From contig NC_088310.1 of NCBI RefSeq assembly GCF_910592395.1, positions 20,035,501 to 20,095,500 on the forward strand: a DNA stretch of 60,000 nt, written 5' to 3'. Both the position numbers and the translations under genes were made by a program. The notes under the pieces were generated by a model. It was not told where the DNA came from. It ran no database searches and saw nothing but the letters and a program-made list of their open reading frames with translations. This DNA comes from Lineus longissimus (Eukaryota; Nemertea; Pilidiophora; Heteronemertea; Lineidae). Of the stretch, positions 36,750 through 48,406 are shown piece after piece (the first letter of the stretch is position 1; each line of letters begins with the position of its first letter).

Positions 36750-37981
36750 TGTAACGGAAGTCGTTATGGGCCTTGCATGGTTAATGGTTATGTCATAATT
36801 TTGACCTGGTTTGCTTGGGCCTATAATTTGGTAATCTCCTGAGGTATTTTCAAGTGATGATCGTTGGTCTCCTTTGTGTTCTGGGCTAATGATTTTAGCT
36901 TCTTTTGTGTGGCTTACTTTGTAATAGGGTTGGTGAATTCTGGCTGTTACGGCAGGCATTGGTTCGTTGAGATGAGGTAATCTTTCTGTATAAAACTGGG
37001 CCCTAGCTTTGATCAGTGTCCATACCTAGCGCGCTTGCTACCAGACGGGTAGACCTTTTCTTTCTGTGATTTTGCTTGGTTCCTATGGCTGAGTAGAGCC
37101 TACATTTTTGTCTCATCTCTCTGAACCGCTGCATGGTGTGACACGCCCAATCTTCACCATGTATGTCATGTACATGGGAACGTTTGCTGACTTTTGGCTT
37201 TTCTTGTGAGTATAAACCCTCAAATTCCGAGTTCCGTATTTCTGCCATGTGACCTATAATTTTACCCCCTTCGTGTGCCTCTAGGGCTGGGTTTGTCAAT
37301 ATCCTGTTATGGCCAGACTGACCGGGTTTTCCTGAGGTTTCTTTTAGTTTGTTTGAGTTGGAACTTTGTGTGAAGAAGCTGGGCAAAGTTGCCCACAATT
37401 CCTGTCCGACATGTCATGATCATGTCACTTGTTTTATACTGGATTTTGATAGTGTTTAATCTTGTTCTGACTTCCCTGCTTGGCATAGGTTTTGAGTTAC
37501 ATAATCAGAAAGTGATTCCAGGTGATACAAGTTCTGGGGAATCTTAGTTCGGAGTGTTCCATGTCTTGGTTGGTGAACTGTTTTGGGCCACCCTGTATAG
37601 ATTTACATTGGCTTTGGTTCATCTGACTGGTACTTTGATTAATAGGTGATTTCTCCTCCAATTAGATGTCGTTTTGACAGGGGAATTTAGGCTTCTGGGT
37701 TGTTGGTAGAACAAGTGTGGTGAGAAGGAATTTGGGTAACCTGGGGTCATATCTGGTTGGCCATGCAGTTTATTGGGTTGGATGAATGTGAAGTGAAATC
37801 TGGAATCTAGTTTGTTCATAATAAACATATTTTGGGTATATTCTAGCGCTTATAATTTATCGGTCAATGCACACCCCCACAAACTCTGGTTCTCGTCAAC
37901 GCTGGTGAAGGTTCATTCATTTTGCCAGGGGTTGACGGGAACTCATTAACGACAATTCCATTCACAAGGACGGTCGTTACA
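36750..37981 (+). repeat. 3' LTR
   Basis: 1,232 bp, matching the 5' LTR from TGTAACGG to CGTTACA. The flank then changes to TTACACAGAAAG, whereas the 5' copy continues into the primer-binding site. Confidence 0.95.
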
Positions 37982-39108
37982 TTACACAGAAAGTTTTGGG
38001 TGGTCTTTGAGCTCGCCCCAACAGTCTCGATTTTACGGAGAAAAAACTCTGCCGGTTTAATTTCAACCCTGTCACAGAGTTGTCCAATCAAAAGCATGCT
38101 GAAAGATCTTCGGCCATATCTCGATCGAAAAATTGAAACCACTGCCGCTAGAACGAGGCGCTGTGTTAAATGCGTGCGCTCGTACTTGCATTGCAGTCGA
38201 GGCGTGTTAGAGTTGGTCACACTGCAATGCACATGAACGCCGTCAGTGCGGTGAAAGGCAACATTTGCAGTACCGGTAATTGATTCTTCAGATTGATTAT
38301 CAAAGTGACGTGTGTTGTGAAAGTCAATCAAGATGGAGTCAATAATGACGCCGACGGTAATAAGCTGGCTGTGTGTCAGCGGCTGATCTAACTAAGATAC
38401 GGTGATATTTGGCGTGAACGTTAGAACATGAGGCAAACGATTCTAAATTCTGGTCAATAGGTCTAATCCTGGCGCAAAAATAAGCTCCGCGCAAACGAGG
38501 AATTTTTGTGGCCGTGACCTGCGACGTAGCCGGTGACAACATGACAGCTACCGCCGATTGTTTATTGCAATCACTCGTCATGTTGTCATGGCGCTGTCGC
38601 TATAGCCGCAGCCTCGAAAGAGCTCGATTGCGTGGCGCAAAACAAATCAGGGCGGGCAACTTTTAGTAATATTTGCGGTCCGGTAAGGTATTGCGTTTCG
38701 ATGCTAAAATGCAAGTAGGAAGTTTCACATCAAAGCGCTGTCAAGAAAACACTGCAACCATTACAGGGGCTACCATTTTACTCTATAGAGGCTCCCGAAA
38801 GCATCAGCGCGCATCCTTTAATTAGTGGAAATAACCGAGCTTATATGATAGGATCTGTCAAGCAGTGCCACGTGCCTGAGGGTGATGGGTAAGAAAATAG
38901 TACATGTATTCACCTAAGAACATAATCCGAGCGACGTTATAAATGACATGATTCCGCATGAAAAATAATGAGATGGAACCGACACACGTGCGATTCCTCG
39001 GGCAAAAATAAACACTATGTGGACAATAAGACTAAGAATGTTGAGAAAAAGCAAAGGTTATTTTGCAGTATGCCGTGTTTTCTAATTGACGCGACATAGA
39101 TGGTACAC
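37982..39108. other. 3' flank of the retroelement; no gene recognised
   Basis: Contains a small perfect hairpin, TGCATTGCAGT (38187-38197) with ACTGCAATGCA (38221-38231). Frames at 37864-38331 run into the LTR and are not supported. Confidence 0.4.
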
Positions 39109-39310
39109 TATAGAAACAAAGGTTTTTGAGCTTTCGAACTACATTTAACGCTTTTTTGGCCAACATACATTCATATGCATCAGTATAGAGAGGATTCCTC
39201 AGCATATCAAAAACTATTAAGGTTTTTTTCATTTTGCCGAAAAACCTCAATGTTGTGTTTCCCGAAAAACAATTTGAGCTTTTCAAACGCTCAAAAACCT
39301 TATTTCTATA
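39109..39310. mobile_element. Short inverted-repeat element (MITE/foldback)
   Basis: The left end, TATAGAAACAAAGGTTTTTG (39109-39128, continuing AGC), is matched inverted by GCTCAAAAACC...TTTCTATA (39289-39310). Pairing is about 21 of 23 with one gap. Inside, AAGCTCAAA-like and GGTTTTT-like motifs repeat in both orientations. No coding capacity and no target duplication assigned. Confidence 0.55.
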
Positions 39311-40560
39311 TATACAATATATATGTTCGAAATAAAACAAAGCATTCAGAACAAAAATGGAGACAATAGAAATCGTATTTAATTCAGACTTATGTTTTTG
39401 GAGCAGCCTCTGTAGCATGCATGAGTAACATCCGATATGGTTTTTAAAATCTGGGTATCAGTCTATACATTAATCTCCAGACCAAATTGCAGATGGAAGA
39501 TAATCACATTGGCTAATGATAATAACACACATGATGAATTCCACTATGGATCACTAATAAACAGACTGGTATAGCAACATGTAAAATTGGGAGAATGATG
39601 ATCAGGTCACTCCTCCAAATATCACAAATAATGCACGTATAGTGCAGTAATAAGAAGATTAAGCAAAATCCATTAATCCTGTGGGGAGTCTCGCTTCATT
39701 CCACAATAATATGAGCATTAAACGATCTACCCCATCATTTGCTGTGTATATCAGCTCTCACTATTAATCACGCAAGTTTTCCCCTACTAAAAACTGTTGT
39801 GAAAATCTGCGTAAATCATGCTATAGGCAATAATGTTCTGGTAGCATGTTAGAGTCAGAGTGTTACTCGGTGATTTGGTTCTGCCAAACTCCACTCTAAG
39901 GGCAGGAAGAATACCGAAAATGCGTAGCCGAGGAGTTCTTGGCACGTAAAGAGGTTTAAGCAACAGAATTCATCGTATAATCTCCTCCACGGCGGAAAAT
40001 GAAATTCATATTTAAACTGCATGTATGTCATTGGAGTACAGGTCAATCACGGAATGGAATCCATATTGTCAATGTAGGATATGTCAGCAGCATTAGAAAG
40101 CAAATGAATGATCATTGATATCGTCTATCGCTTCAGGTGAAGAAAAGGTCCATTTAAATACGGCATGCATGTCCTTGTCTCCTTTCCCTTGACACCTTAA
40201 TAATCAATCCAAGTTCGTGACAAGCCTTAAGCTGCGTTATTTCAAAGTGGTCATGCTTGTGATTCAGACGGTCCACTTCAACTCCAAACGAACCTGGTAT
40301 ATTCCTTAACTCCAAGCATTCGCACAAATCCTCCAAGATCGAAACTGAACGCGCAACACGACAATTTCCATTCGATGAAATAAGGTCTGTCGTAAAGCCC
40401 AAATGAAGTGTTATGAAGTAAAACAGCATGAATGTCGAATCCGAAGATGCTTTGATTTTGAAGTAAAACGCACTTAATACCGAAGAATTATCAAAAGTAA
40501 ATGCACCGGTGCCGGAATGAATAAAACTGTTTTTAACCTGTTCTATTCCTACTAATCCAT
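39311..40560. other. No gene assigned; 3' flank of the Ly6-type gene
   Basis: A 142-codon frame on the - strand (40154-40582) overlaps the last 22 nt of the Ly6-type CDS in another phase. It lacks recognisable similarity and probably represents 3' UTR and flank. Confidence 0.35.
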
Positions 40561-40893
40561 CTACTTTAATATATCGTTGCAAAGCTCCTCATCACATGGG
40601 CAAAACTTCAATTCGACTCCGTGTGCTACCTTCTTGTAACACTTCTCAGAATATAGCGGGTTCTTTTTATTGGCGCATCCACGTCTCCAGATCTGCATGC
40701 CCGAATCGTAAGCCACCCTTGAAATCATGCAACCCTCCACACTAGATTTGCATTTGGTAACATACTTGGATTCCTTAACGTCTGCAAGGCAATCGTCGTC
40801 GTGCGCAGAGTCGCATTGGTAGCAAGAGAAGGCGAGTGCGCCCTCGATGAGGCACAACGTGACCGCCACCGCGAGACAGACGTAACTCCGCAT
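40561..40893 (-). CDS. Secreted Ly6/uPAR-type three-finger protein (110 aa)
   Basis: Begins with a signal peptide (residues 1-21, hydrophobic core CLAVAVTLCLIEGALA), followed by FSCYQCDSAHDDDC and ending CPCDEELCND. The mature part has ten cysteines with the spacing of an LU (three-finger) domain: CxxC near the start and a terminal C-x-C...LCN. The chain stops three residues after the LCND motif, so unlike most Ly6 proteins there is no hydrophobic GPI tail and a secreted protein is expected. It is encoded by a single open frame, with no intron between signal peptide and domain. Invertebrate relatives include Quiver/Sleepless-type modulators of ion channels and receptors, but the precise role cannot be deduced. 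The start is the only Met before the signal peptide. Confidence 0.85.
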   Translation of the reverse strand: MRSYVCLAVAVTLCLIEGALAFSCYQCDSAHDDDCLADVKESKYVTKCKSSVEGCMISRVAYDSGMQIWRRGCANKKNPLYSEKCYKKVAHGVELKFCPCDEELCNDILK

Positions 40894-42733
40894 GGTGCTG
40901 GGCGAAACTCGTGAGACAGAGACTAACTATGATCAACTAATTGGTACGATCGGTCCTCTCTGCTCAAGCGCCAAGTTAACAATGACGGAAGGAAGAGTTC
41001 AGAGCTTCGAAACACGGATAATGTATGAAGCCCAAGCTCGGCATTCATCCAACTAGCGACTATGAAATCGATGCAAAATGTAGGGGGTGGTACAAAGCTA
41101 CAAGACTTTTTCTGATGACGTACGTTACGTAGACGAGTGGCGTTGTTCGTTTTATCACTGGATGACAACTTTTTGGTATAAGTTTCTCCAGCCATCAATT
41201 GGTTGTGGCTGAATGTCTTTTGACAATGTCACGTTTCTACACCGATAGCTTCTTTGAAGACTAATGTGTTTTATTGAGCACGAGTGTTGGCTGCCTGGGG
41301 AGGGCTGTTAGAATGGACTTCTCTAATCAGTTTCTTGAGCTATAGAAATGAGGATACCATCTACCAGAACCCATCCTCCAAGCAGACATAATCGTCATGC
41401 ACATTCATTCTTGCACGGAATGACGTCAGAAATAGACTTCCTGTCATGCGCGAGGAGGATGTTCAGCAGGACCAAGCACTAGCAAAAAGCGAATACCATT
41501 CGATTCCCCGGTCCCTGATAATGGCGATGAGTTATGAAATCAATTCGGATATTCATCGGATGATAGTTGTCACAAAATCAATGCCCAATTTTGAACAAAC
41601 GGACAAGATATACGATATGGCGACAGTGGAAAACAGTGAGACTCGACAGTTTTGTAGTGTCTGTATCCTTCCTCCATACACACTCCTCTTACGCCGATCT
41701 AAGACGTTGTCTAGAAGTAGAAAATGCCCCCCTTCAAATATCCAGCCCTATATTGTATTCTGACGAATTATGGTGGACTGTTTCTGTTTTATAGAGGCCC
41801 CGACCGTCAACAGCAAAGAGAATAAAGCGCAAAATAGAATCCTTGGTTCCCAGGACATTCTATCCCAGGACATTTCAAACTGCTACATCTGAAGGCGACG
41901 TCATGGCAAATAAACTAACCGTAAGCTTTCATGTCGAGCCCAGGTGATTGTAAAATAAGCGGTCGAAGTTTTCATATATTTGCAAAACTGTTGTCGCTCA
42001 ATTTTAGACGTTATTTATTGCATCCATTGTACTACATCAGCTATGGGTATGTTACTACCTGACTTTGGCCACGATGGGTGCGAAGGAGCAACGGACACAC
42101 GATCAGGTCGACAGAGAAGATCAATTCTACCATAATTGGTTGCTGGTCTCCGTTAATTACTTTGTACACACGACCTTGCGGGTAATAACCATAAACAACA
42201 GCCTCGTGGTAGAAATTATTCATACTAACAGAGCAAAGTCATGTAATCCGGCTGAAACTTCTCAATCCTATGTGCAGCTCCAGTATCAAATGTGCCAGTT
42301 GGAATAAAGAATTAATGATAATGTTGCAACGGAGTTACTGCAGGGGGCCTTTTTTATATCAAGCTGTCGGCTGCCCAGTCGCCTTCTTCTTACTTTCTCT
42401 ACAGTACATTGTAGTATCCACCTGCTCAAAACAACGGCACGTTTTTTTGCTATCTAAAAGTTAGAACACAATTAAGAAAAACGTCAGACACTTTTACAAT
42501 AATACTTTACTGATGTAACGGGTGAGAAGAATAAGCATATACGTGTATATACTGATGAGATAATCCGCCTTATCACTTAACTTATGATCTAACGGTCTTC
42601 TAATATGATTGAGATTCATGATTATCACAATAGCTGAAAGTAGAAGCGTGATGCATAGAGCCATCTATCCAAAAAGTCCATAAAGATACCACACACTCAC
42701 CCGCCGTAATGTTGGGATCTCTTTCGCATTTGA
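40894..42733. other. No gene recognised
   Basis: Includes the presumed upstream region of the - strand Ly6-type gene. Frames of 75-105 codons (41446-41794) overlap each other and show no domain. Confidence 0.35.
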
Positions 42734-43018
42734 AATATTCATTCAGCTCGCAAAATTTACCAGCATTTAGATGAATTTTTCGACTTTACTGTCCACTGTC
42801 ATCTTGACCTCAATGTTCTAAGATCGCAAAATATCTCCATTAGGAGAGCGTGTCGCTTCAATTGTGAATCATCTGGCAAGGTAGAGGGAGAGTTTGGGCC
42901 TATTATGACTGAACGGAGAGAGCATCACCACAATGTTACAGTCGAGGAAAACTACAGCATCTTTGATTTCAACGCAGAACGGGAGATAGCGTTGCGGCTC
43001 TGGCTAAAGCTAGACTGA
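42734..43018 (+). other. Open frame without early Met, protein-like composition
   Basis: 95 codons from after a TGA (42731) to a TGA (43016-43018). An ATG at 42905 would give 37 residues, MTERREHHHNVTVEENYSIF onward, which is charged and low in rare residues. No family recognised. It could be a decayed gene or exon. Confidence 0.2.
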
Positions 43019-43078
43019 GTGGGTGAACACTCTTCCTATCATACTCATATATCTTCAAATGAATGCATGCTTTTAGCC

Positions 43079-43258
43079 ATATCGGAAGACGGCAGAAGGG
43101 AACTAGTCTTTGGTATATCAGACCCTCGACCCTCGATGAGTGCATGGAGGAGACTGGTGAAAGAGTCTAATCGTTATGAAGAAATCAAGAATCAGTGGGC
43201 AGATGAGATGCAGGACAGGGCAGTAACGGCCAAATATGTAACTGGCGAGCGGCACTAG
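43079..43258 (+). other. Candidate exon or gene relic
   Basis: An acceptor-like CATGCTTTTAG precedes a frame reading ISEDGRRELVFGISDPRPSM and then a charged helical stretch (RRLVKESNRYEEIKNQW), ending at TAG 43256. Composition is coding-like, but I cannot identify a family or partner exons. Confidence 0.25.
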
Positions 43259-44048
43259 CTGCAGGTTGGCTATCCGGGTTGGATTGAGAGCTACTGTAGA
43301 AACGTCTTTATATATTGCACCATCGCCGTCACCGTCCACACATCGCCATCGCCATCGCACTTTTGCAATATGCAATGTACATTGCATCGATATGTACTAG
43401 TATTTTGAAATCAAGCCCATGTGTCCTACACTACGGACGCAGTGGGCCGACCTCGTCCTGTCGCATCGAGGAAGACGATCAGGATGACGAAATGGACTGC
43501 ATTAGAGTCTTGTGTCCAAATCTGGATGCATCAAACCTTGTCGTCTGCTGATCTCCGGATGACATCCGAGGGGTTGCGTCAATCTCGGCTGAGACAAGAG
43601 TGGCCGTATGACCCGGATGACCAAATCCCTAACCTGCCAACAACGACGAAGTTAATGAGAGGCAATTTGTTCCCAGTTGGCAGCTGCCAGCCGGGGTCAT
43701 GGGCAAATTGAGGCTTGTTGGTTGGTATAGTTAGTACGATGGCGAAATGATCGGAGAATTTGCTTCTTGATTCATTCTTGAAGATCGGTCATCCGCGTCT
43801 TAACGTGTCATATCATTGAAAACATTGGTTTTCCCATCCCGTCAAATAACATTTGATGCAAACCAAGGCTTAGTCATGTCATTGATCACTGAAAATCGGT
43901 TGGCACTCACGTATCCCGAACGATCATGCAGGACACCAATTTGGCGGAATGTTTGAAAGAAGTAATGCAACTCAATAATTACTAACAATAATTTAATTCA
44001 TTTGTTTATGCTTTTATATTAGGTTTTCCATATAAAATCTATTAAAGT
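43259..44048. other. No gene recognised
   Basis: Holds a short CATCGC-rich simple repeat (about 43320-43360) and an unsupported frame at 43421-43711. Confidence 0.35.
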
Positions 44049-44179
44049 GGTTATTTCCACGACTTTATTGTGGACGCAAGCCCGAAAGTGACGTTCCGTC
44101 CACGACTTATTTTATCCAATCAAGTCGTGGACGCAAGGTCATTTTCGCTGGTCCGTACACGACAGTCGTGGAAATAACC
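44049..44179. mobile_element. 131-bp MITE-like nested palindrome
   Basis: Perfect 16-bp terminal inverted repeats, GGTTATTTCCACGACT (44049-44064) and AGTCGTGGAAATAACC (44164-44179), enclose a second perfect 12-bp hairpin, CGTCCACGACTT/AAGTCGTGGACG (44097-44108 and 44122-44133). GTGGACGCAAG occurs twice as a direct repeat. There is no coding capacity. Confidence 0.75.
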
Positions 44180-45791
44180 TCGCTCAAAATCTATACAAAC
44201 ACAACTACATTAACGTTATCTTGACGCTAGAACACAATGAATATCTAATATTCAAAGCCATTACTAATCATGGAACAAATTCGTAACCGTGATCATTAAT
44301 TTATCAAGAAATGGTTCATCTTAAAGGGACAGCAACTGACCTATACCAAGTCCAGTTGTTTAGACATCTGTACTATAGATGGCGCTAGAAATTACATTCG
44401 CGAACTCAAGCTCGCCCATTTCCCATCAAATATGACTGAAATCTCCCCCGGAATACATGTTGCACCCCGTGGTTGCCGGACGCGCCGGGAATAGCGGATG
44501 CAGCAACATGTATTTAGGTATTCTCATTAGCATTTAAGGCCGGAAATCTTTCTAAATTCTGCTTTCGGCACTACACACCAGTTCCTTCCCACCCAAAGAA
44601 GTCCTTTTGTCTGTGAATGAAAATGTATACCCACGTAAATTTCTAGTAGACGTGACTAGATAAAACGATGTCGCATAATGATCAAGTTGGCTGTGACGTG
44701 TCATCTCCTGCAAAGCGATGTCAATCATTTCAATCAAGAAGTGCGTTCAGATCATACAGATTAGGACCAAATGAATCATGTCTCCGCGTTGCCAAGCGAC
44801 ATGTTTCTTTGCTGGTGATCTATCATTGCAATAATGCTTCGTTATTGGCGCGGTGGAATTAGGCAAGCCGTAATTACTTCGCTGAGGCAATCAATGATTC
44901 TTCCTGTCCAATACTGCCTGCAAATCCCATATACCAGCGACAAAACGTGATATTATATATGAAGACTGGTTGGTATTACCGTATTACCAATGCATCGATG
45001 TAAATTTCAGAAGTGGTATCACGATTTTAAAGGAATATGAGAGAAAATGAGATTGTCGTGAAGGCCGAAATTGTATGCATATACATGTAGATAACATTGC
45101 CACAAGATGTTTTCACAACAGCCGCGCATCACGATCCCGTGCTTATTTTGTTACGCAGCCTAAACGTGTAATGTTGACATACATTATGGCTGAGTGCAAA
45201 TTCTACGTGAGTATCGTGACGTGCACCATCGCATTCAAGCTACAAAACACAAGCAAATCACTGGCCAGCGCTGAACAAACATTAAAAATCTTTGATGATC
45301 CGAGAATACAGTCAATGTTTCTGACAGCACATCGCCGCGAGATATTACATGTCCCAGTCGGAACAGAGTGGAGATTTCGCAACAACGAAGGCTGCCTTGC
45401 CATGTTATAGGAAAAGATTGCTAAGATTAAACTATTCAAGTACCCATGAAACCAGTCGTATAAAGCAGCAAAGATGCACCATTTGTTGCTTCGAGTCTAA
45501 AAGGGAGACTATAGGCAGCAGCCAGATCAGGTCAAGCTAAGTTACACAAAGTTGCCGAAAGGGGTCTCTCCTATACCATAGAACAACACAACTAAGTATT
45601 TTTCGCTTTAATACGTGGAATATCGCAGAATCAAACACAGCCCTGTGCCCATTAGTCACATGAAGACAACCAATTTGACCTCCTAGCTCTTGCCTATATC
45701 CTCCGCTAGAAGTCGATTGGTCTGGGAACCTTGCATCGCTGATCCGTTTATGTCATTGTCTTTCCTCCGCAAATTTTCTCAATGGTCCTTT
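44180..45791. other. No gene recognised; includes a short inverted repeat
   Basis: TACATGTTGC (44454-44463) is matched inverted by GCAACATGTA (44503-44512) around a GC-rich loop. Frames up to 111 codons (45075-45410) show no domain. Confidence 0.35.
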
Positions 45792-45977
45792 TCACACGAC
45801 GGACAAACTACACCGTGCTGTCCGCAACTCGGTCAACTGCTCGGCATCCTCTGCGGTCGATGGTCGTTTCCCCCGGGAAGATTTAAGCAGCTCTGCCATC
45901 TGGATCTGTCGTTTCTTTTGCAAGGCCTCCGCCTTCTTCCTTTCTATGACATGAAGTGTGAGACTGCCACCATGTTC
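45792..45977 (-). CDS. Candidate coiled-coil exon of an unidentified - strand gene
   Basis: On the - strand a good acceptor (GTGCCTTCTTCACAG) is followed by an open frame of 61 codons to TGA. It encodes a highly charged helical segment: VIERKKAEALQKKRQIQMAE, then LLKSSRGKRPSTAEDAEQLTEL. The composition fits a coiled coil of a cytosolic or ciliary protein. A donor-like GTGTAG lies before the stop, so the exon may end earlier. No other exon of the gene could be linked. Confidence 0.35.
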   Translation of the reverse strand, partial: EHGGSLTLHVIERKKAEALQKKRQIQMAELLKSSRGKRPSTAEDAEQLTELRTARCSLSVV

Positions 45978-46834
45978 CTGTGAAGAAGGCACAACAAGAA
46001 TGCTGTACAATGTACAATATTGATAAACTGCAAGTGGTGCTGTTTTCGGAGGAACACACCTGGTTAATTCTTCAAAACAGTGGAGAAGTTCGACCTATCG
46101 AGAGAAGGTCTCTTCCACAATTCTGTCAGTCGGGAAAGTTACTCTCAAACTCATGCATATATTGGCAAGGGTGTGTATGTTCCTCCTTGACTCACCGACA
46201 AAACTTTGAACTACAAGTACTTAACTACGGACACTCTACGTAAACCAGTGAAAAAACTCTAAACTACTTCACCCACTTCTTTACCAGCACAGCAAACGGT
46301 TCCTTTAAAGTTTTGTTGAAAGCATGAACTATCACTTGTATCTGCTGAGTTGACCAGTATCTTTTAAGAAAGAACTATATTCCAGATTATCACCTGAACA
46401 CAATTTTTGAAAGGCCCCATCAGAATCTGTTAATAGTCAGTGGTCTCATAAAATTAATGGAGACCTAAGTCTTAATGTATTCTTGCTGTCATATTTGTGA
46501 AATAATCAAACGAACAGACATTACATTTGTGGCATAAAAAGACCGTCGTTTTGTCCGAAATTAGGAGCGAACCATGTCCGAATTAAGGCTTTACCCGACC
46601 GACAGGACTAGGATAGCAAATGAGAGCGCTCTTTACACCCATGGCCCTATAAAAGACTTGAGATGTAATGAAAACATGACAGTTTTTTAGTTAGTAGCAA
46701 GATCAAAAGGAATGTTTGCTAAGCCGTTGACCATCTGTCCAATGAAAACACAGCACGAAATCTGCTTAATACTCATAAAACTTTCGTCAAACTTGATACT
46801 TTAGGATAAAAGTTAATGAGATAGCCCTGATCAT
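45978..46834. other. No gene recognised
   Basis: Only short unsupported frames. Confidence 0.35.
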
Positions 46835-47000
46835 TTTGCAGAGCAAGGGAACGATCTGCCTTTCTTGGGTAAATTTTGTCGTACTGAAATGCACTGATTT
46901 TGTAGAGCAATGATACGATCTGCTTTTCTGGTAAATACGCCCGTCGTACTGAATGCACCTATATTCTCGCCAAACCATGAAACGACCTGCTTTTCTGTGT
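46835..47000. repeat. About 63-bp imperfect tandem repeat, 2.5 units
   Basis: Units containing ACGATCTGCCTTTCT, GTCGTACTGAA and ATGCAC begin near 46841, 46904 and 46966. Each copy is preceded by a variant of GAGCAA..GA. The repetition keeps the - strand open and explains the overlapping frames there. Confidence 0.7.
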
Positions 47001-48052
47001 TTTTGTTGACAGATAACACGTATACATGCGACATGCAAGCACACCAATCGAAGCCAAGGAGAGTCGCATCTAGCCACAATGTAAGTGAAATATGGAAGAA
47101 AATTCGATCAATTATAAAAGTAGGAAAGGTCTTGCGTGTAACATGGCCCCAATGGAAAAGAAGGACAGGAATCTCAATTCGAATACAAAGGAAGATTTCT
47201 ATTAACCACTTAGGGATAATCATTTGAGCCAATTACTTTTTTACGAAACAATGTCTCAGCTATATAAAGTCTTGATGTTTTTCCATTGGAACCAATCGCA
47301 CGACCGCCCGAAATGCTAAATATGCGCATGCTCAAAACGCAAATTAGGGGAAAATTGGAAACTAATATTCAAAGTCTTCATAGAAAAAATGTTCGATGCT
47401 GGTGACTGTGTTACATTTCTAGAAAACTATTTAGTCTCATCATACACTAAGCACTTCATAATCTGGTCATTGTACAATAATGTAGATAAAAATAACAATA
47501 TTATAACGATGTACATATTACGATATGATGTAAATTGCTATACGAAATATCGACGTGAAGGTTCAACAGTATTCGGCACAGCCGCCTTGTCACGATTTAT
47601 ACCACGGAATAACTTGTCACGACCATTTGTTTAGTCTAGGTAACCTTCTGCAACATTTAAATCAATCAAGGACGTTGACTTGCCCTGACTACAGATGACC
47701 GCATGCAGTCAAAGGAGTTATATTTTAGAGCAAATGGCCATCATTTTAAAAAAAGCAGTGCCGCTGTATTTTAATTCATTTATGGAGAACAGTGTTTTGG
47801 CGTTATTAAAAACAGTACATGTAGTTTACATTTGTTTACTACATTATTAATATTTCTTTCGCCATTGATGATTAACTGAAAACGAGCATTTGATTGACGT
47901 CCTTAATTGATTACATGCAACACATAGCCCTCTATTGAAATAAATGAGCACCGATGTCCATAATAAGAATGGGGGAGTATTCCGTAATGCTAACCGAAAA
48001 GAGGAAAGCGAACTGAAAAGTAAGAAGCAAGAAGCAGACGGCAGGTTAAGCG
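47001..48052. other. 3' flank of the MS4A-like gene; no gene recognised
   Basis: An ATTAAA-type poly(A) hexamer on the - strand may lie near 47770, but this is weak. Confidence 0.3.
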
Positions 48053-48406
48053 TTATACGGCCGTTAGCGCCTGTCGATCCGGGCACTTCTTGTTTTTTTT
48101 ATGGTGTTTCGTCACGATGACCACATCCTTCTCGCCCAGTACCTGCACGTGGAATGTCCCGTCGCGCTTTTTAAACATCTCTTTCTTGGCCGCCTTCGCG
48201 AGCCTACAACTCACGAAAGAGGAGACCATACATATAAGGGTCTCTAACCCGGCAGCCACCAGTGCTATGATGATGAGGATATCGAGTTTTTCCTTCTGGA
48301 AGGTTTGTCCATCTGTCGTATGGTTGACCAGGCCGAGTCGGAGCAGTTGAATGTTGACCACTGCCGTTACCAAGGAGACGATGGAGAAGGCAGTGAAACA
48401 CAAAAT
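48053..48406 (-). CDS. MS4A/CD20-like tetraspan protein, last exon (third and fourth membrane segments and tail)
   Basis: The exon starts after a strong acceptor (CCTTGTCATTTCAG) and runs 117 codons in phase 0 to TAA. It encodes one membrane helix (ILCFTAFSIVSLVTAVVNIQ), a short polar loop with an N-glycosylation site (NHT), a second helix (LDILIIIALVAAGLETLICM) and a Lys-rich cytosolic tail of about 50 residues. With the 57-nt exon at 56243-56299 it makes the order second helix - KKTAYV - third helix - loop - fourth helix, as in the MS4A/CD20 family of four-pass proteins that modulate receptors and channels. The intron is 7.8 kb and contains two LRR genes in the opposite orientation. The first-helix exon was not found and probably lies beyond 60 kb. 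The membrane topology is well supported; the family call is moderate. Confidence 0.65.
   Translation of the reverse strand: MLCFTAFSIVSLVTAVVNIQLLRLGLVNHTTDGQTFQKEKLDILIIIALVAAGLETLICMVSSFVSCRLAKAAKKEMFKKRDGTFHVQVLGEKDVVIVTKHHKKNKKCPDRQALTAV

Larger units (their letters stand above)
29851..37981 (+). mobile_element. Intact Ty3/gypsy LTR retrotransposon
   Basis: 8,131 bp in total. It has two 1,232-bp LTRs, a primer-binding-site candidate, gag, pol (protease, reverse transcriptase, RNase H, integrase), a polypurine tract and a 3' LTR. The LTR ends are TGTAACG...CGTTACA. No env-like frame lies between pol and the 3' LTR, so this is a retrotransposon rather than a retrovirus-like element. I saw no stop or frameshift in gag or pol other than the normal gag/pol phase change. 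A target-site duplication is not clear: only TTA is shared between the flanks (29848-29850 and 37982-37984). LTR identity plus intact frames suggest a young insertion. Confidence 0.96.

Noticed and set aside
40154-40582. 142-codon - strand frame following the Ly6-type gene
   Set aside because: Different phase from the Ly6 CDS, which already ends canonically after LCND; no domain recognised.
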